Below are positions 54,375 to 55,046 of a DNA stretch of 55,046 nt, one piece after another. Below the pieces are notes generated by a model that was given only the letters and a program-made list of their open reading frames with translations, ran no database searches and was not told the origin of the DNA. Made by a program: the position numbers and the translations under genes. Origin of the DNA: CAYMLL01 sp964390645. GTDB lineage: Bacteria; Planctomycetota; UBA8108. The stretch spans positions 1-55,046 of the forward strand of contig CAYMLL010000013.1 in NCBI GenBank assembly GCA_964390645.1, read 5' to 3'. Numbering within the stretch: position 1 is the first letter of the stretch; each line of letters starts with the position of its first letter.

Positions 54375-55046
54375 ATGACGAGCGTGAAAACTCTCGCGGT
54401 GATTTGGGTCAGCATCGGATTCACCCAGGCTGGTGAGTGGGGACGGTTTCGCGGTCCGAACGGTACAGGCATCAGCGATGCCAAGACGGTGCCGGTCGAA
54501 TGGACCGACGACGACTACAACTGGAGGGTCGACTTGCCCGGCGATGGTCACGCGTCACCGATCGTCGTCGGCGACCGCATCTATGTGATCTGCGGAGATC
54601 CCTTCACGGCGGAACGCCGGGTCATCTGTCTGAACACGGCCGATGGAGAAGTCCGCTGGCGGCGCAATTTCAAGTCGGCACCGCACTATCAACACCGCGA
54701 CAACAACTACGCTTCGTCGACACCGACCGCCGACTCGAGCGGTGTGGTCGTCACCTGGGCAACACCGGAGCAGCTTCTGCTGATGGCGCTCGATCTCGAT
54801 GGCAAGGAGGTCTGGCGACGGGATCTGGGTCCCCACAAGGCCGCGTGGGGCGGCGCGGCCTCACCGATCATCGTCGACGACCTCGTGGTGTTGATGAGCG
54901 ACCAGATGAACCCGAAGTACATGGCCAGGTTCCTGCCGCAGGGCACCCCGATCACGGAGCCGGGCAAGAGCTTCGGGATCGGCGTCGACCGGGCCACCGG
55001 CAAGACGAGCTGGAAGATAGACCGCAAGTCGATCGTCGCCGGGTAC
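54375..55046 (+). CDS. secreted PQQ-like beta-propeller protein, 3' partial
   Basis: An ATG at 54375 opens a frame that runs to the window end (224 codons, no stop). The signal peptide is MTSVKTLAVIWVSIGFTQA, followed by GEWGRFRGPNGTGISDA, the N-terminal motif of a large planctomycete PQQ-like family. Blades follow (VICLNTADGEVRWRR, MALDLDGKEVWRR, GVDRATGKTSWK). It is a second, distinct propeller of the same broad type as the one at 33.6-34.9 kb, and probably an exported binding or redox-related protein. Confidence 0.88.
   Translation, partial: MTSVKTLAVIWVSIGFTQAGEWGRFRGPNGTGISDAKTVPVEWTDDDYNWRVDLPGDGHASPIVVGDRIYVICGDPFTAERRVICLNTADGEVRWRRNFKSAPHYQHRDNNYASSTPTADSSGVVVTWATPEQLLLMALDLDGKEVWRRDLGPHKAAWGGAASPIIVDDLVVLMSDQMNPKYMARFLPQGTPITEPGKSFGIGVDRATGKTSWKIDRKSIVAGY

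Overview
The window looks like part of a draft genome of a high-GC, probably uncultured planctomycete or close relative. The evidence is a very long GDSL / membrane-bound-dehydrogenase / HEAT / PA14 / cytochrome c fusion (1-4206), a secreted protein ending in a planctomycete-style dockerin pair (4370-6487), secreted PQQ-like and TolB-like propellers, and a Tat-exported Gfo/Idh/MocA oxidoreductase. A run of ten Ns at 21232-21241, flanked by a repeated contig end, marks it as a scaffold. No rRNA, tRNA, CRISPR array, phage or insertion sequence was recognised.

Layout. 1-6.5 kb: two large exported proteins that converge. 6.8-13.1 kb: leftward metabolic genes, namely glutamate decarboxylase and a malate synthase / long-form isocitrate lyase pair (glyoxylate shunt). 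13.9-15.5 kb: a LarA-like (nickel-dependent lactate racemase family) gene whose stop overlaps the start of a broken TauD-type dioxygenase. 15.9-19.8 kb: a secreted propeller protein preceded by a GAGTCC microsatellite, then four start/stop-overlapping lipoprotein genes (CsgG-like, small PEGA-like, DUF4810-like, DUF799/GNA1162-like). 20-24.9 kb: a decayed or error-rich stretch holding a frameshifted membrane protein, a PhyH dioxygenase disrupted by a false assembly join, a frameshifted class III CoA-transferase, a truncated NIPSNAP-like lipoprotein and a DUF1579-like gene with an internal stop. 25-44.6 kb: mostly single catabolic enzymes on both strands (Gfo/Idh/MocA, LLM flavin monooxygenase-like, epoxide hydrolase, metallo-beta-lactamase folds, amidohydrolase, PaaG-like enoyl-CoA hydratase/isomerase, HAD, isochorismatase-like, 2,4-dienoyl-CoA reductase, a PhyH-SDR pair, EEP-family protein, cupin, Tat-exported intradiol dioxygenase). 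45.1-54 kb: a complete five-gene peptide-type ABC importer followed by a MaoC-like hydratase, an acyl-CoA dehydrogenase and a glyoxalase II-like hydrolase. The window ends inside a PQQ-like propeller gene.

Together the genes suggest a heterotroph that takes up peptides or similar solutes, degrades acyl-CoA, epoxide and ring compounds to acetyl-CoA, and saves that carbon through the glyoxylate shunt. The clearest candidate for a little-described system is the four-lipoprotein operon at 17.4-19.8 kb. The other strong observations are the assembly fault and the cluster of broken genes around 20-25 kb.
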